Shown here in pieces: positions 24,346-33,142 of a stretch of 64,000 nt of DNA. The DNA is taken from positions 65,852 through 129,851 of the forward strand of contig CAZUJL010000010.1 in the NCBI GenBank assembly GCA_964620045.1, written 5' to 3'. This stretch comes from VFKU01 sp964620045. GTDB taxonomy: Bacteria; Hydrogenedentota; Hydrogenedentia; Hydrogenedentales; GCA-2746185. The stretch's first letter is position 1, and the number at the start of each line of letters is the position of its first letter. The notes beneath the pieces are model-generated. The model made no database searches. It worked only from the letters and a program-made list of their open reading frames with translations, and was not told the origin of the DNA. Position numbers and translations under genes: made by a program.

Positions 24346-26955
24346 ATGCAGATTCCAGACAAGTACGATTCCGACAATACCGAGCTGCGCTGGCGCGATC
24401 AGTGGGCCGGACAGGATCTATACAAGTGGGACGCCGCGCGCTCGCGCGAAGAAACGTTTGTTGTAGACACGCCGCCGCCGACGGTGAGCGGGTCGTTGCA
24501 CCTTGGGCACATCTTCAGCTACTCGCACCAGGATTTCATCGCGCGCTATCAGCGCATGACGGGCAAGACCATTTTCTTTCCGATGGGCTGGGACGACAAC
24601 GGCCTGCCGACGGAACGCCGCGTGCAGAATTTGCTGAACGTGCGCTGCGAGCCGAACGTGCCCTACGATCCGAATCTGAAGGTCGAGCGCGTCGACGGCA
24701 AGCCGAAGGACGCGCCGAAGCCGATCAGCCGCAAGAATTTCGTTGAGTTGTGCGACGACGTGGTGAAAGAAGACGAAAAGGTCTTCAAGTCGCTCTGGAC
24801 CCGCATGGGCATGAGCTACGACTGGGACCAGGAATACGCCACGATCAACGCGCACTGTCGGCGCCTGTCGCAATACAGCTTCCTGAAGCTGCTGGAGCAG
24901 GGCGAGGTCTATCAGGACGAGCGGCCCGTACTGTGGGATGTCGATTTCCAGACGGCCGTCGCGCAGGCGGAACTGACCGACAAAGAGCGGCCGAGCGCGT
25001 ATCACCACCTGAATTTCCGCGTGGACGGCACGGACAGGAACCTCGTGATCGCGACGACGCGTCCGGAGCTGCTGCCGGCGTGCGTCGCAGTGGTCGTACA
25101 TCCGGACGATGAGCGCTACAAGAGCTTCGTCGGCAAGCGCGCGGTCACGCCGTTGTTCCATGTGCCCGTGCCGATTTTTGCCGATACGAAAGCTGATCCC
25201 GAGAAAGGCACCGGCGTCGTGATGGTGTGTACCTTCGGCGATCAGACCGACGTCGAGTGGTGGAACCAGTTCAAGCTGCCGCTGCGGCAGGTGCTGGATC
25301 GTTCAGGTTGTTTGCGCCCGATAATTTTCGGCGAGGCAGGTTTTGAAAGCCAGAAACCCGCGGACGCGAACGCAGTGTACGCGCAAATTCAGGGCAAGTA
25401 CACCAAGCAGGCGCAGAAGGCGATCGTGGAGATCGCCGAAGCGACGCCGGGTGTGATCGCGGGGCCGAAGAAAGACATCGTGCACGCGGTGAAGTTTTTC
25501 GAGAAGGGCGATCGTCCGCTCGAACTGATCCCCGCGCGGCAGTGGTACACGCGCATCATGGACAAGAAAGAGGCGCTGGTCGGGCAGGGCCGAAAGATTC
25601 AGTGGTACCCCGAGTTCATGCAGAAGCGCTACGAGCACTGGGTCGAAGGCCTGAACCAGGACTGGTGCCTGAGCCGCCAGCGCTACTTCGGCGTGCCGAT
25701 TCCGGTGTGGTACAAGCTCGACGCGAATGGCGAGGTGCGGCACGACCAGCGCATCGTGCCGACGCGCGAGCAGTTGCCGATCGACCCGCTGGCGGAAGCG
25801 CCGGCCGGCTACACCGAGGCGCAGCGCGGCAAGCCAAACGGGTTCACGGGCGACCCGGACGTGTTCGACACGTGGGCGACGAGCTCACTGACGCCGCAGA
25901 TTGCGAGCGGCTGGATCGAGTCGCCGGAGCGGCACCAAAAACTGTTTCCGATGGACATTCGCCCGCAGGCGCACGAAATCATCCGCACGTGGGCCTTCTA
26001 CACGATTGTGAAGGCGTATCTGCACGAGCGCGAAGTGCCGTGGAAGAATATTTTGCTGAGCGGCTGGATTCTCGATCCGGACCGCAAGAAAATGTCGAAG
26101 AGCCAGGGCAACGTCGTCACGCCGGAGCCGCTGATCACACAGTTCGGCGCGGACGCTGTGCGCTATTGGGCGGGCCGCGCGCGGTTGGGCGTGGACACTG
26201 CGCTCGACGAACAAGTGTTCAAGGTCGGCAAGCGCCTGTGCACCAAGATGTTCAACGCGAGCAAGTTCGTGATCGAGCGCTACTCAGGCATCAACCCGAT
26301 GACGCTGACGCCGGACAAGATTACGGTGGAGACGGACCGCGCCGCGATTGCGCAGTTGCGTCCGCTAATTCGCCGCGCGACGGAATCCTTCAACGAGTTC
26401 GACTACGCGCAGGCGCTGCAACTGACCGAGGAATTTTTCTGGGGCACGTTCTGCGACAACTACATCGAGCTCGCGAAACCGCGCACCTATGACGAAGGCG
26501 CGACCGAGGGCAAGTTGTCCGCGGCGGCGACGCTGCGCCTGATGCACCGCATGCTGGTGCGCATGTTCGCGCCCTTCCTGCCATTCCTCACCGAGGAAAT
26601 CTGGCACTGGGCCTATGCGTGCGACCCGGACATGAAGGGCTCCGTGCACCACAGCCCGTGGGCGTCGCTGGACGAGATTGCGGCGATCCCCGAGCCGAAG
26701 AGCGCGCGCACGTGGCCGCTGGCAATTGCCGTGGCCGAGGCCGTGCGCAAGTCGAAGGCCGAGGCGAACCGCAGCATCAAGGCGCCCGTGCAGCGCGTGC
26801 GCGCGGCGTGCAACGCGACCGATGCCGCCGCGCTCGATTTCGCGGTGCTCGATCTGACGCGCATGTTGTCGATTACGGAATTCGATCTCGGTAAGGTGGA
26901 AGGCGACGCTGAACCGGCGATCACGGTCGAGCTCGGCGAAGCGCCAACCGCATAA
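24346..26955 (+). CDS. valS: Valyl-tRNA synthetase, archaeal/actinobacterial-like subtype
   Basis: 869 residues. The class I signatures are HLGH at 52-55 and KMSKS at 582-586 (DPDRKKMSKSQGNV). MGWDDNGLPTERRVQN and the zinc-ribbon-free connective region resemble the shorter valyl-tRNA synthetase subtype seen in archaea and Actinobacteria rather than the E. coli form of 950 residues. The editing domain shows IATTRPELLPACVAVVVHP. The C-terminal coiled-coil arm typical of E. coli ValS is not evident. It charges tRNA-Val. It starts 63 bases after the M50 protease gene. Confidence 0.93.
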   Translation: MQIPDKYDSDNTELRWRDQWAGQDLYKWDAARSREETFVVDTPPPTVSGSLHLGHIFSYSHQDFIARYQRMTGKTIFFPMGWDDNGLPTERRVQNLLNVRCEPNVPYDPNLKVERVDGKPKDAPKPISRKNFVELCDDVVKEDEKVFKSLWTRMGMSYDWDQEYATINAHCRRLSQYSFLKLLEQGEVYQDERPVLWDVDFQTAVAQAELTDKERPSAYHHLNFRVDGTDRNLVIATTRPELLPACVAVVVHPDDERYKSFVGKRAVTPLFHVPVPIFADTKADPEKGTGVVMVCTFGDQTDVEWWNQFKLPLRQVLDRSGCLRPIIFGEAGFESQKPADANAVYAQIQGKYTKQAQKAIVEIAEATPGVIAGPKKDIVHAVKFFEKGDRPLELIPARQWYTRIMDKKEALVGQGRKIQWYPEFMQKRYEHWVEGLNQDWCLSRQRYFGVPIPVWYKLDANGEVRHDQRIVPTREQLPIDPLAEAPAGYTEAQRGKPNGFTGDPDVFDTWATSSLTPQIASGWIESPERHQKLFPMDIRPQAHEIIRTWAFYTIVKAYLHEREVPWKNILLSGWILDPDRKKMSKSQGNVVTPEPLITQFGADAVRYWAGRARLGVDTALDEQVFKVGKRLCTKMFNASKFVIERYSGINPMTLTPDKITVETDRAAIAQLRPLIRRATESFNEFDYAQALQLTEEFFWGTFCDNYIELAKPRTYDEGATEGKLSAAATLRLMHRMLVRMFAPFLPFLTEEIWHWAYACDPDMKGSVHHSPWASLDEIAAIPEPKSARTWPLAIAVAEAVRKSKAEANRSIKAPVQRVRAACNATDAAALDFAVLDLTRMLSITEFDLGKVEGDAEPAITVELGEAPTA

Positions 26956-26960
26956 GGTCG

Positions 26961-26982
26961 GGGCGGCCCGCTGTGGCCGCCC
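26961..26982 (+). terminator. Hairpin after valS
   Basis: GGGCGGCC (26961-26968) and GGCCGCCC (26975-26982) form a perfect 8-bp stem with loop CGCTGT. Only TTC follows, so this is a weak intrinsic terminator at best. Confidence 0.45.
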
Positions 26983-27076
26983 TTCGGCGAATGGATGTCG
27001 ATAACGATGACGAGCACGAAAGTACGCTAAAGCGTCACGGGGGAGAGGGGCCACGTCCCGCGCAGCCACGATAGTT

Positions 27077-28282
27077 GTGCGCATTTTCGGCGCCCTCTGC
27101 GCCGTGGTTTCGATCGCGGGCTCGGCCTTCGTGGTCGCCAAACTTTACACTGGCCGTGGGAATGAAACGCCGATCCTCGCGGCGCTACACGAGCAGCCGT
27201 TGGTTGCGATCGTCGGACTCGCTGGGCTTGTGCTGGGTGTCTGCATTGCCCTCTATCCGCGCGAATTCGTCGCCGCGCGTCGCTGGTTGAACCCGCGCTG
27301 GGTCTGGCGAGAACGCAAAGGCGAGGCGGCGTTGCTGGCGTTCAGTTCACTGCTCGCGCTGGTTTTGCTCGAAGTTGGCAGTCGCGCGCTATACGCGCAC
27401 GACGAAAAGCTGCCGTTTTTTTATTCGCCTGAATACCTGGTGTATCCGCCGCTGTACCACGCGATGCGCGACTACGATCCGAACGCGCACAATGTGCTGA
27501 TGCTCGGCGGCTCCGTGATGTACGGCGCGGGGCGCAACGGCACGCTCGAGAAGACACTCGGCCCGCCGTGGCGCGTGTACAACCTCGCGCAGAACGCGCA
27601 GTGCTCGCTCGACGCCGCCACGAAGTGTCGCTGGCTGACGAAGCATGGATACAACTTCGACTACGTGCTGCTGTACGAGGCGATCAATGAAACGCGGCTG
27701 AACAACGCGCCACCGGATGTGTTTCGCGAGGACTACACGCACTATCTCTTTTACCGGCTCGTGCATGCCGTGTTCGACGGCGACCGGCCCGTGTGGAACG
27801 CCGCGTTGCACAGCGCGCTGGTATTTCGCATTGACCGATTGATTACGCAACTGCGCGAGACGCGTGCCTTCGGCCAGCATTTCGTGAATATTGCGTACCC
27901 GCGCGAGGATTGGCTGCAGTACGGCGCTGAATTCAAGACGGCGGAGCCGTACAGACGAAATGTTCATCTGATCGAAAAATTAGCCCACGACCACGGCGCC
28001 AAACTGATCGCGGCTGATTTCGCGTACGACCCGCGCCTCGATACTCTGGATGAAACCGCCGATGCGTACACCAAGGAATGGGGCAGGGCCGAAAACGTGC
28101 GCAACGGAATCGTCGCGCACAACGTGATCCTGCGCCGAGTGCCCGGTGTCCCCGTATTGTCGACGGAGGATTTTCGACACAGCGAGTACTTCGTCGATCC
28201 CTGCCACTTCACGCCCGAGGCCGAGGCGAAATTCATCCAATTCTGGGCGGACGCGCTGAAATCGGATACGATGCAGCCATGA
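27077..28282 (+). CDS. Membrane-anchored SGNH-hydrolase-like protein
   Basis: 401 residues. Three hydrophobic segments occupy the first 110 residues (about 1-22, 36-56 and 82-100), followed by a soluble domain. That domain has VLMLGGSVMYGAG (block I serine), VYNLAQNAQCSLDA, a VLLYEAINETRLNN segment in the block III position and DPCHFTPEAEAKFIQFW (D..H, block V). This order matches SGNH/GDSL hydrolases, many of which act on acyl groups of surface polysaccharides. The start is a GTG without a clear ribosome site. Its stop overlaps the next gene by ATGA. Confidence 0.7.
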   Translation: MRIFGALCAVVSIAGSAFVVAKLYTGRGNETPILAALHEQPLVAIVGLAGLVLGVCIALYPREFVAARRWLNPRWVWRERKGEAALLAFSSLLALVLLEVGSRALYAHDEKLPFFYSPEYLVYPPLYHAMRDYDPNAHNVLMLGGSVMYGAGRNGTLEKTLGPPWRVYNLAQNAQCSLDAATKCRWLTKHGYNFDYVLLYEAINETRLNNAPPDVFREDYTHYLFYRLVHAVFDGDRPVWNAALHSALVFRIDRLITQLRETRAFGQHFVNIAYPREDWLQYGAEFKTAEPYRRNVHLIEKLAHDHGAKLIAADFAYDPRLDTLDETADAYTKEWGRAENVRNGIVAHNVILRRVPGVPVLSTEDFRHSEYFVDPCHFTPEAEAKFIQFWADALKSDTMQP

Positions 28283-29175
28283 TTCGCGCCGTCGTGTTCG
28301 CCCTATTGATTCCAATCGGCGCCGCGGCGCAAGCCACGTTTGACTGGACCACTGCCGACGCGATCGCGCCCGGCGTCCACTATGTCCACCAAGTGCACAC
28401 CAGTCCGCGCCCAATTCATGTTCACGCGATGCAGATCGATGCCCAGAATCCGCACATTCACTTTCATACCACCGCGCGCCACGCCGAATGGATCGGCAAC
28501 CTGCAGGAGACGCGCCGCACGACCACGCGCGATTTCATGCGCGAATGCCGCGCCGACGGGATGAATATGGTCGCGGCGATCAACGCCGACGCGTTCGAGC
28601 CGTGGCCCCGGCCCTATGCGGAGCGTTCGCTGACGAATCTGCGCGGACTGAGCGTGTCGGACGGCGAACTGGTTTCGCCGCCGTTGGAAGACGGCGCGTC
28701 CTTCGTGCTGTACACGGATCGCCGCGTCGCGATCGAGCGCAGCGTCCGAAACGTGAATGATATTGAGGACGCGATCAGCGGCTTCGCGATTGTGCTGGAG
28801 GACGGCGTCGCCAGTGGCACCGACGAACGCCTCGCCCCGCGCACGGGCATCGGCGTATCCAGGGATGGCCGCTACGTGATTTTTCTCGTGATCGACGGCC
28901 GCCGGCACGAAAGCCAGGGCACGCCGACGAAAGAAGTGGGGGAGTGGCTGCTGCACTTCGGCGCGGACGACGGCGTGAATCTCGACGGCGGCGGCTCGGC
29001 CACGATGGTGCGTCACGATCCCGCCGCGCCGGGCGACGGCGTTGTGCTGCTGAACAGCCCCGTCGGCGATGGTACGGATTGGCTAAAAAAAGATGCCGCG
29101 ATCGAGCGCGAGCAATACCAGCCCAGTGAACGCGCGAACGGGAACAACTTGGGCATATACATCACGGCCGAGTAA
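28279..29175 (+). CDS. Exported phosphodiester glycosidase (NAGPA domain) family protein
   Basis: 298 residues with a short signal peptide (about 1-18, AVVFALLIPIGAAAQA). The NAGPA-like domain shows MVAAINADAFEPWP, RTGIGVSRDGRYVIFLVIDG and the signature DGVNLDGGGSATMV. Family members hydrolyse sugar-phosphodiester bonds, including those that expose mannose-6-phosphate in animals and links in bacterial surface polymers. It is translationally coupled (ATGA) to the SGNH-like gene, so both may modify the same surface glycan (inference). Confidence 0.85.
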   Translation: MIRAVVFALLIPIGAAAQATFDWTTADAIAPGVHYVHQVHTSPRPIHVHAMQIDAQNPHIHFHTTARHAEWIGNLQETRRTTTRDFMRECRADGMNMVAAINADAFEPWPRPYAERSLTNLRGLSVSDGELVSPPLEDGASFVLYTDRRVAIERSVRNVNDIEDAISGFAIVLEDGVASGTDERLAPRTGIGVSRDGRYVIFLVIDGRRHESQGTPTKEVGEWLLHFGADDGVNLDGGGSATMVRHDPAAPGDGVVLLNSPVGDGTDWLKKDAAIEREQYQPSERANGNNLGIYITAE

Positions 29176-29205
29176 TTGCCTCGCGCCGCAATCATCCACT
29201 ATACT
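29176..29205 (+). promoter_or_regulatory. Sigma-70-type promoter of tRNA-Leu
   Basis: TTGCCT (29176-29181), an 18-base spacer and TATACT (29200-29205) lie in the right place for transcription to start about ten bases before the tRNA. It begins immediately after the stop codon of the NAGPA gene. Confidence 0.6.
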
Positions 29206-29221
29206 TTGCGTCCGCATCCGT

Positions 29222-29308
29222 GCCGGAATGGCGGAATTGGCAGACGCGCTGGACTCAAAATCCAGTACTGGCAACAGTGTAAGGGTTCGACCCCCTTTTC
29301 CGGCACCA
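29222..29308 (+). tRNA. tRNA-Leu (anticodon CAA)
   Basis: 87 bases with CCA encoded. The acceptor stem GCCGGAA pairs with TTCCGGC. The anticodon stem CTGGA/TCCAG encloses loop CTCAAAA, giving anticodon CAA for codon UUG. A long variable arm (ACTG/CAGT, loop GCAA) marks a class II tRNA, and the T arm AAGGG/CCCTT carries TTCGACC. Confidence 0.97.
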
Positions 29309-29436
29309 TCTTATTCCCTCTTTCCTCTCGCAGGTATTTCCGTGCCTCCCTCCATTCTTTAGCTGTTGCAATATTCCCGAACGGCGAACGGTTTTCGTTA
29401 TGGGACGTAGAATGGTCGTCGGAAAGGACCTGCTTT

Positions 29437-29805
29437 ATGGACACACAAAATAGAGCCAAGCGGCTTCGCGTTGCGGCATATGTCTTGTTTGTCGCCGGCG
29501 TTGCGTTGTTCGCGTACAGCGCGTACCACTACTACATGCCGCCGGAAGCGGGCGAGGTAATTTCCAGTGGTTCGACACGAACGATAGGGTCGGCGCACGA
29601 CGTTACTTTCCCCCTCTCGCTCGGTGTTGTAAGTCTCGGGATTGGGGCAATATTTCTTCTTGTGGAGTCGATCCCCGACGATCACGAGACGTATGTTGCG
29701 CCCGGAGGCGATGGCGGTTCGTTGCGTCCGTTACGTCCGGTATTGCGTGTGGTATCGGGTTTTCTTGGAGACGTTCGTGCCCGGCCCCCGCGGGATGAAG
29801 AGTAG
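29437..29805 (+). CDS. Small two-helix membrane protein (unknown), similar to its convergent neighbour
   Basis: 122 residues. There is one membrane helix near the N-terminus (LRVAAYVLFVAGVALFAYSA), a polar loop of about 30 residues, a second helix (FPLSLGVVSLGIGAIFLLVE) and a basic tail. AAAGGA lies nine bases before the ATG. The layout and the first helix resemble the convergent gene at 29731-30024 (LRVLSAILILGGILLLAYSG). The two coding regions overlap by 75 bases at their 3' ends. Function unknown. Confidence 0.7.
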   Translation: MDTQNRAKRLRVAAYVLFVAGVALFAYSAYHYYMPPEAGEVISSGSTRTIGSAHDVTFPLSLGVVSLGIGAIFLLVESIPDDHETYVAPGGDGGSLRPLRPVLRVVSGFLGDVRARPPRDEE

Positions 29806-30024
29806 TCCGATGCCGATGGCGAGACAGGCCGCTCCGCCGATTCCCGCCCACGTGGGGTCGTCGGGCTCGCGGGCGGTGTTATCCTCGGGGGACGCAGGCA
29901 ATTGGTCGATGGTCTCTGCGGCCGGTGTGGCGATCGTGCGTGCGTAGGTAATGCCGCTGTAGGCGAGAAGCAAAATGCCGCCCAAGATGAGAATTGCGGA
30001 TAGAACGCGAAGTGTTTCGTTCAT
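29731..30024 (-). CDS. Small two-helix membrane protein (unknown), look-alike of the opposite gene
   Basis: 97 residues. The N-terminal helix (LRVLSAILILGGILLLAYSG) is followed by a polar loop rich in Pro, Glu and Asp and a second helix (GIGGAACLAIGIGLLFIPRG). AAGGAGA lies six bases before the ATG, a strong ribosome site. It shares helix pattern and several residues with the protein encoded on the other strand and overlaps that gene by 75 bases tail to tail. Function unknown. Confidence 0.68.
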   Translation of the reverse strand: MNETLRVLSAILILGGILLLAYSGITYARTIATPAAETIDQLPASPEDNTAREPDDPTWAGIGGAACLAIGIGLLFIPRGPGTNVSKKTRYHTQYRT

Positions 30025-30182
30025 GTTGCATCTCCTTCACCAGATTACAAGCCAACACCGTGCGGTATGAGAAGATTTCTTCCGTCGCCTTTTCCTCTTG
30101 TGGCACCATTCTTACTTTGCGTGTGTTTCACTCTTGGGGAAAGTCGTGGCGGTGATCTGAAGCGCTCACAGGGAGCAATCGC

Positions 30183-30629
30183 ATGCCAACCATGTTTGAC
30201 GAAACGGCGCGGGTGAGCATCGTAAAACGTCTGCGCGTGTTGCGCCCCGATGCCGAACGGCGCTGGGGCACGATGACGGCGCCGCAAATGGTGGCGCACC
30301 TCTACGACCAAATGACGCACACCCTGGGCGATGCCGCCGTCGAGGACATGCCTGGCTGGATGCACAATCCGCTGATCAAGAACATCGCGATTTATGTGTT
30401 GCCATGGCCGAAGGGACGTATCAAGGGGCCCGCGGGTGCATTCATTACAAAGCCCGCCGAGTGGTCAGCCGATGTCGCCCGGCTCGAAGCGCAGTTGCAG
30501 CGCCTCGCCGCAATGCGTGATCAATCCCAATGGCCGGATCATCCCAAGTTCGGCGCGATGAACGGTCGCGACTGGGGGTGCTTCTGCTATCGGCACTTCA
30601 ATCATCACCTGACGCAGTTCGGAGTTTGA
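30183..30629 (+). CDS. DinB-like DUF1569 family protein
   Basis: 148 residues. RRWGTMTAPQMVAHLYDQM near the N-terminus and the C-terminal HPKFGAMNGRDWGCFCYRHF with NHHLTQFG match the DUF1569 family of the DinB/YfiT four-helix superfamily. Candidate metal-binding histidines lie in AHLYDQ and in the last block. Related proteins are thiol transferases or of unknown function. A 158-base gap separates it from the divergent small membrane protein. Confidence 0.85.
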   Translation: MPTMFDETARVSIVKRLRVLRPDAERRWGTMTAPQMVAHLYDQMTHTLGDAAVEDMPGWMHNPLIKNIAIYVLPWPKGRIKGPAGAFITKPAEWSADVARLEAQLQRLAAMRDQSQWPDHPKFGAMNGRDWGCFCYRHFNHHLTQFGV

Positions 30630-30635
30630 GAACGG

Positions 30636-31568
30636 CTATTTCATCGTCAGCGCATTGATGAGGATGCCCTCAAACGCGTCGCGATCTTTCCAGCGCAGGC
30701 CGCACCGCACCGGCCGGCCGTGCTCATCGGGCACAGTATTGCCTTTGTCGTCGACGCTCAGCGTGATCGTTTCCATTTCGCAGAGAACGTCGCCAGTGGC
30801 GAGATAGATGGCGGCGGTGTCGAACAACACGCTGCTGGCATCGACGGCGTAATTGCCGCGATTGGTCCACACCGCATAATTCTCCATCACCACTTGCGCG
30901 CGCGGCGATTTCGAATCCGCCACGCGGCGATAGCGTTCGCCGGCAATCGTCAGCGTGCCGCACAGGTCCAGCGGCGCGATAGTGATCTCCCACGGTGCAG
31001 CGAAGACCGCCTTCGCGGCGGGCACATCGCAGAACACATTCCACTCCGGCTGTCGGCCCTCTTTACCTTCGTAGCCAATGTGCACGCTGCCCGCCATCGC
31101 GACGACGCGCGCTTTTTGCGCGATGTCCGGCGCGCGATCGAGCGCGGCCTTGAGGTTCATCTGCGGGCCGAGCACGATGATCGTGACAGGTTCGGTTGAG
31201 GCGTGGATGACGTCGATCATCGCGGCGACGCCGTCCGTGTGCACGGTGCCCTTATAGGCCGCGAGGTCGTAATCGCCGAGCCATTTCGCCTGGTTTATGT
31301 TGCCGGTCTTGGAGCTAATGCCTGTGCCCAGCGGGATGTCCGTGCGTCCGAGGCGTTCGAGCATTTTGGCGATGAGGCGCGTTTTGACGGGAGCGTCGCC
31401 CGCCGCGGTCGTGATCAGGCGCACATCCATATCGGGCAAGCCCAGCAGCATGCACAGCGCCCACGTGTCGTCGATGTCGTCGCCGAGATCCGTGTCGAGA
31501 ATCACGGGGCCCGCCAGCGCGCAGGGGGTGAGCAGTGTCATAAACAGGCAGACGAAAAATCGCAACAT
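30636..31568 (-). CDS. Exported nucleoside hydrolase (IU-NH family)
   Basis: 310 residues. A signal peptide (about 1-19, LFMTLLTPCALAG) precedes VILDTDLGDDIDDTWAL, the calcium-binding DxDxxxDD motif of inosine-uridine hydrolases. TIIVLGPQMNLKAAL and EWNVFCDVPAAKAVF match later family segments. It would hydrolyse ribonucleosides or related N-ribosides outside the cytoplasm. The ATG at 31568 has GGGAG upstream; the frame is open to 31643. The neighbouring divergent gene is an AtoE-type transporter. Confidence 0.88.
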   Translation of the reverse strand: MLRFFVCLFMTLLTPCALAGPVILDTDLGDDIDDTWALCMLLGLPDMDVRLITTAAGDAPVKTRLIAKMLERLGRTDIPLGTGISSKTGNINQAKWLGDYDLAAYKGTVHTDGVAAMIDVIHASTEPVTIIVLGPQMNLKAALDRAPDIAQKARVVAMAGSVHIGYEGKEGRQPEWNVFCDVPAAKAVFAAPWEITIAPLDLCGTLTIAGERYRRVADSKSPRAQVVMENYAVWTNRGNYAVDASSVLFDTAAIYLATGDVLCEMETITLSVDDKGNTVPDEHGRPVRCGLRWKDRDAFEGILINALTMK

Positions 31569-31732
31569 GGCAGGCTCCCGCGACACCGATTCCGGACACC
31601 GGGCCAGCCTATCAACCGCGTGGCTGGCCTGCAAAGTGCGCACTTTTCGCTTGACATTTCGTCACCATCCCGGCACTCTGCCTTGCCCCGCGCCGGGCGC
31701 AAGGCCATAAATCTTAAGGGAGTACGCGCGCG

Positions 31733-33139
31733 ATGTCCCAATCCGGTCGCTCGAACGGATCCAAGAAGACGCAAGACAGCGAATCCCGGACCTGGATGGA
31801 TTGGCTCGCGAAGATTGCCGAGCACTACGTCCCCGATGCGCTCACCTCGGCCATCATCATGATGGTCATCCTCGCCGCGACGGCGCTGATGCTGAACAAC
31901 ACGGTCACGGAAGTGGCGGATGCCTACTACCGCGGCCTGTGGATGTTGCTGCAGTTCACGATGCAGATGACGCTCATGCTGACGCTGAGCCTTGTCCTCG
32001 CGGAGACGCCGGTCTTCAAAAAAGGTGTGCTGGCGGTATCGCGTATGCCGCGCACGCAAGCGCAGGTCGTCATTGGCTCGGTCATTGTCACGGCGCTGAT
32101 TGCCTATGCGAACTGGGGCCTGTCCATCGCGCTCGGGCCGCTGGTGGCGATTCACTTCTGCAAGCAGGCGGAAAAGAAAGGTATTCCGGTCGATTTCAAC
32201 TGGATCATGGCCGTGCTGGCGGGCGCCGGCTCGGTGTGGCAGTTCGGCTTGTCCGCCTCCGCGCCGCTGCAGATGACGGCCGAGAACAATTTCCTGGCCG
32301 ATCGTACGCCTCCGATGCCGCTGTCGACGACGATCTGGAGCCCGGCGGCCGTCACGATGGTGATCAGCTTTCTGATTGTGATTACCATCGTGGGCATCCT
32401 GTTCATGCCCAAACGCGTGAAGCCGATTTCCGCGTACCCGGAATCAGACAAGCTCGCCGAGGCCGCGCTCACCGCCGAGATCGCCGGGCACGTGAAATCC
32501 AAGCCGGAGCATACGCTGGCGCAGAAGCTCGAACGTACGCCCGTTACGCTGATTCCTTTGTGGTTCGCATTGGGTGGCTGGCTGGCGTATCACTTCTTCA
32601 GCAAGAAGGCGAGCCTCGACATTAATTCGATGATCACGATCCTGATGTTGTCGTGCTTCGTGTTGCATCGCACGATCGACAACTTCACGTCCGCGCTGCA
32701 GCGCGTGCTCGCGTCCACATGGCCCGTGGTGGTGATGTACCACCTGTATGCGGGCGTCGCCGGGCTCATCCAATTCACCGACGTGGGCGAGTTTGTCACG
32801 AATTCCATCGCGCCGATTTCGACGGCGTACACACTACCCTTGCTGACGGCGCTGATCAGCACCGTTGTGGCGATCTTCATCCCCACCAGCGGCGGCCAGT
32901 GGGCGATTCAGGGCGCCGTGACCGTGAGCACCGCGCAGGATGCCGGGATCACCGTACAGCGCAACCTGCTCGCGCTCAGCGTCGGCGACCACATGGGCAA
33001 TCTGATCTCGCCGTTCTGGGCCGTGGTAGGCGCGGGTATCGCGCGCGTGGACTTCCGCCAGCTCTTCGGGTATCGACTGATTTTCGCCGCGATCTGGTTC
33101 GTGATGGGCGTGCTGATCTTTACGTTCCTGCCCTGCTAA
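31733..33139 (+). CDS. AtoE-type short-chain fatty acid transporter
   Basis: 468 residues with about ten membrane helices. ENNFLADRTPPMPLSTTIW, FIPTSGGQWAIQGAV and LLALSVGDHMGNLISPFWAV are typical of the AtoE/short-chain fatty acid permease family, which imports acetoacetate, butyrate and similar acids. The N-terminus starts with a polar segment and WMDWLAKIAEHYVPDALTSA. GGGAG lies upstream of the ATG. A TTGACA lies in the intergenic region (about 31652) shared with the divergent nucleoside hydrolase. Confidence 0.9.
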   Translation: MSQSGRSNGSKKTQDSESRTWMDWLAKIAEHYVPDALTSAIIMMVILAATALMLNNTVTEVADAYYRGLWMLLQFTMQMTLMLTLSLVLAETPVFKKGVLAVSRMPRTQAQVVIGSVIVTALIAYANWGLSIALGPLVAIHFCKQAEKKGIPVDFNWIMAVLAGAGSVWQFGLSASAPLQMTAENNFLADRTPPMPLSTTIWSPAAVTMVISFLIVITIVGILFMPKRVKPISAYPESDKLAEAALTAEIAGHVKSKPEHTLAQKLERTPVTLIPLWFALGGWLAYHFFSKKASLDINSMITILMLSCFVLHRTIDNFTSALQRVLASTWPVVVMYHLYAGVAGLIQFTDVGEFVTNSIAPISTAYTLPLLTALISTVVAIFIPTSGGQWAIQGAVTVSTAQDAGITVQRNLLALSVGDHMGNLISPFWAVVGAGIARVDFRQLFGYRLIFAAIWFVMGVLIFTFLPC

Positions 33140-33142
33140 GCC

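Noticed and set aside
29176..29436. Open frame upstream of the small membrane protein at 29437
   Set aside because: It translates the tRNA-Leu gene and its promoter; the good ribosome site is at the later ATG.
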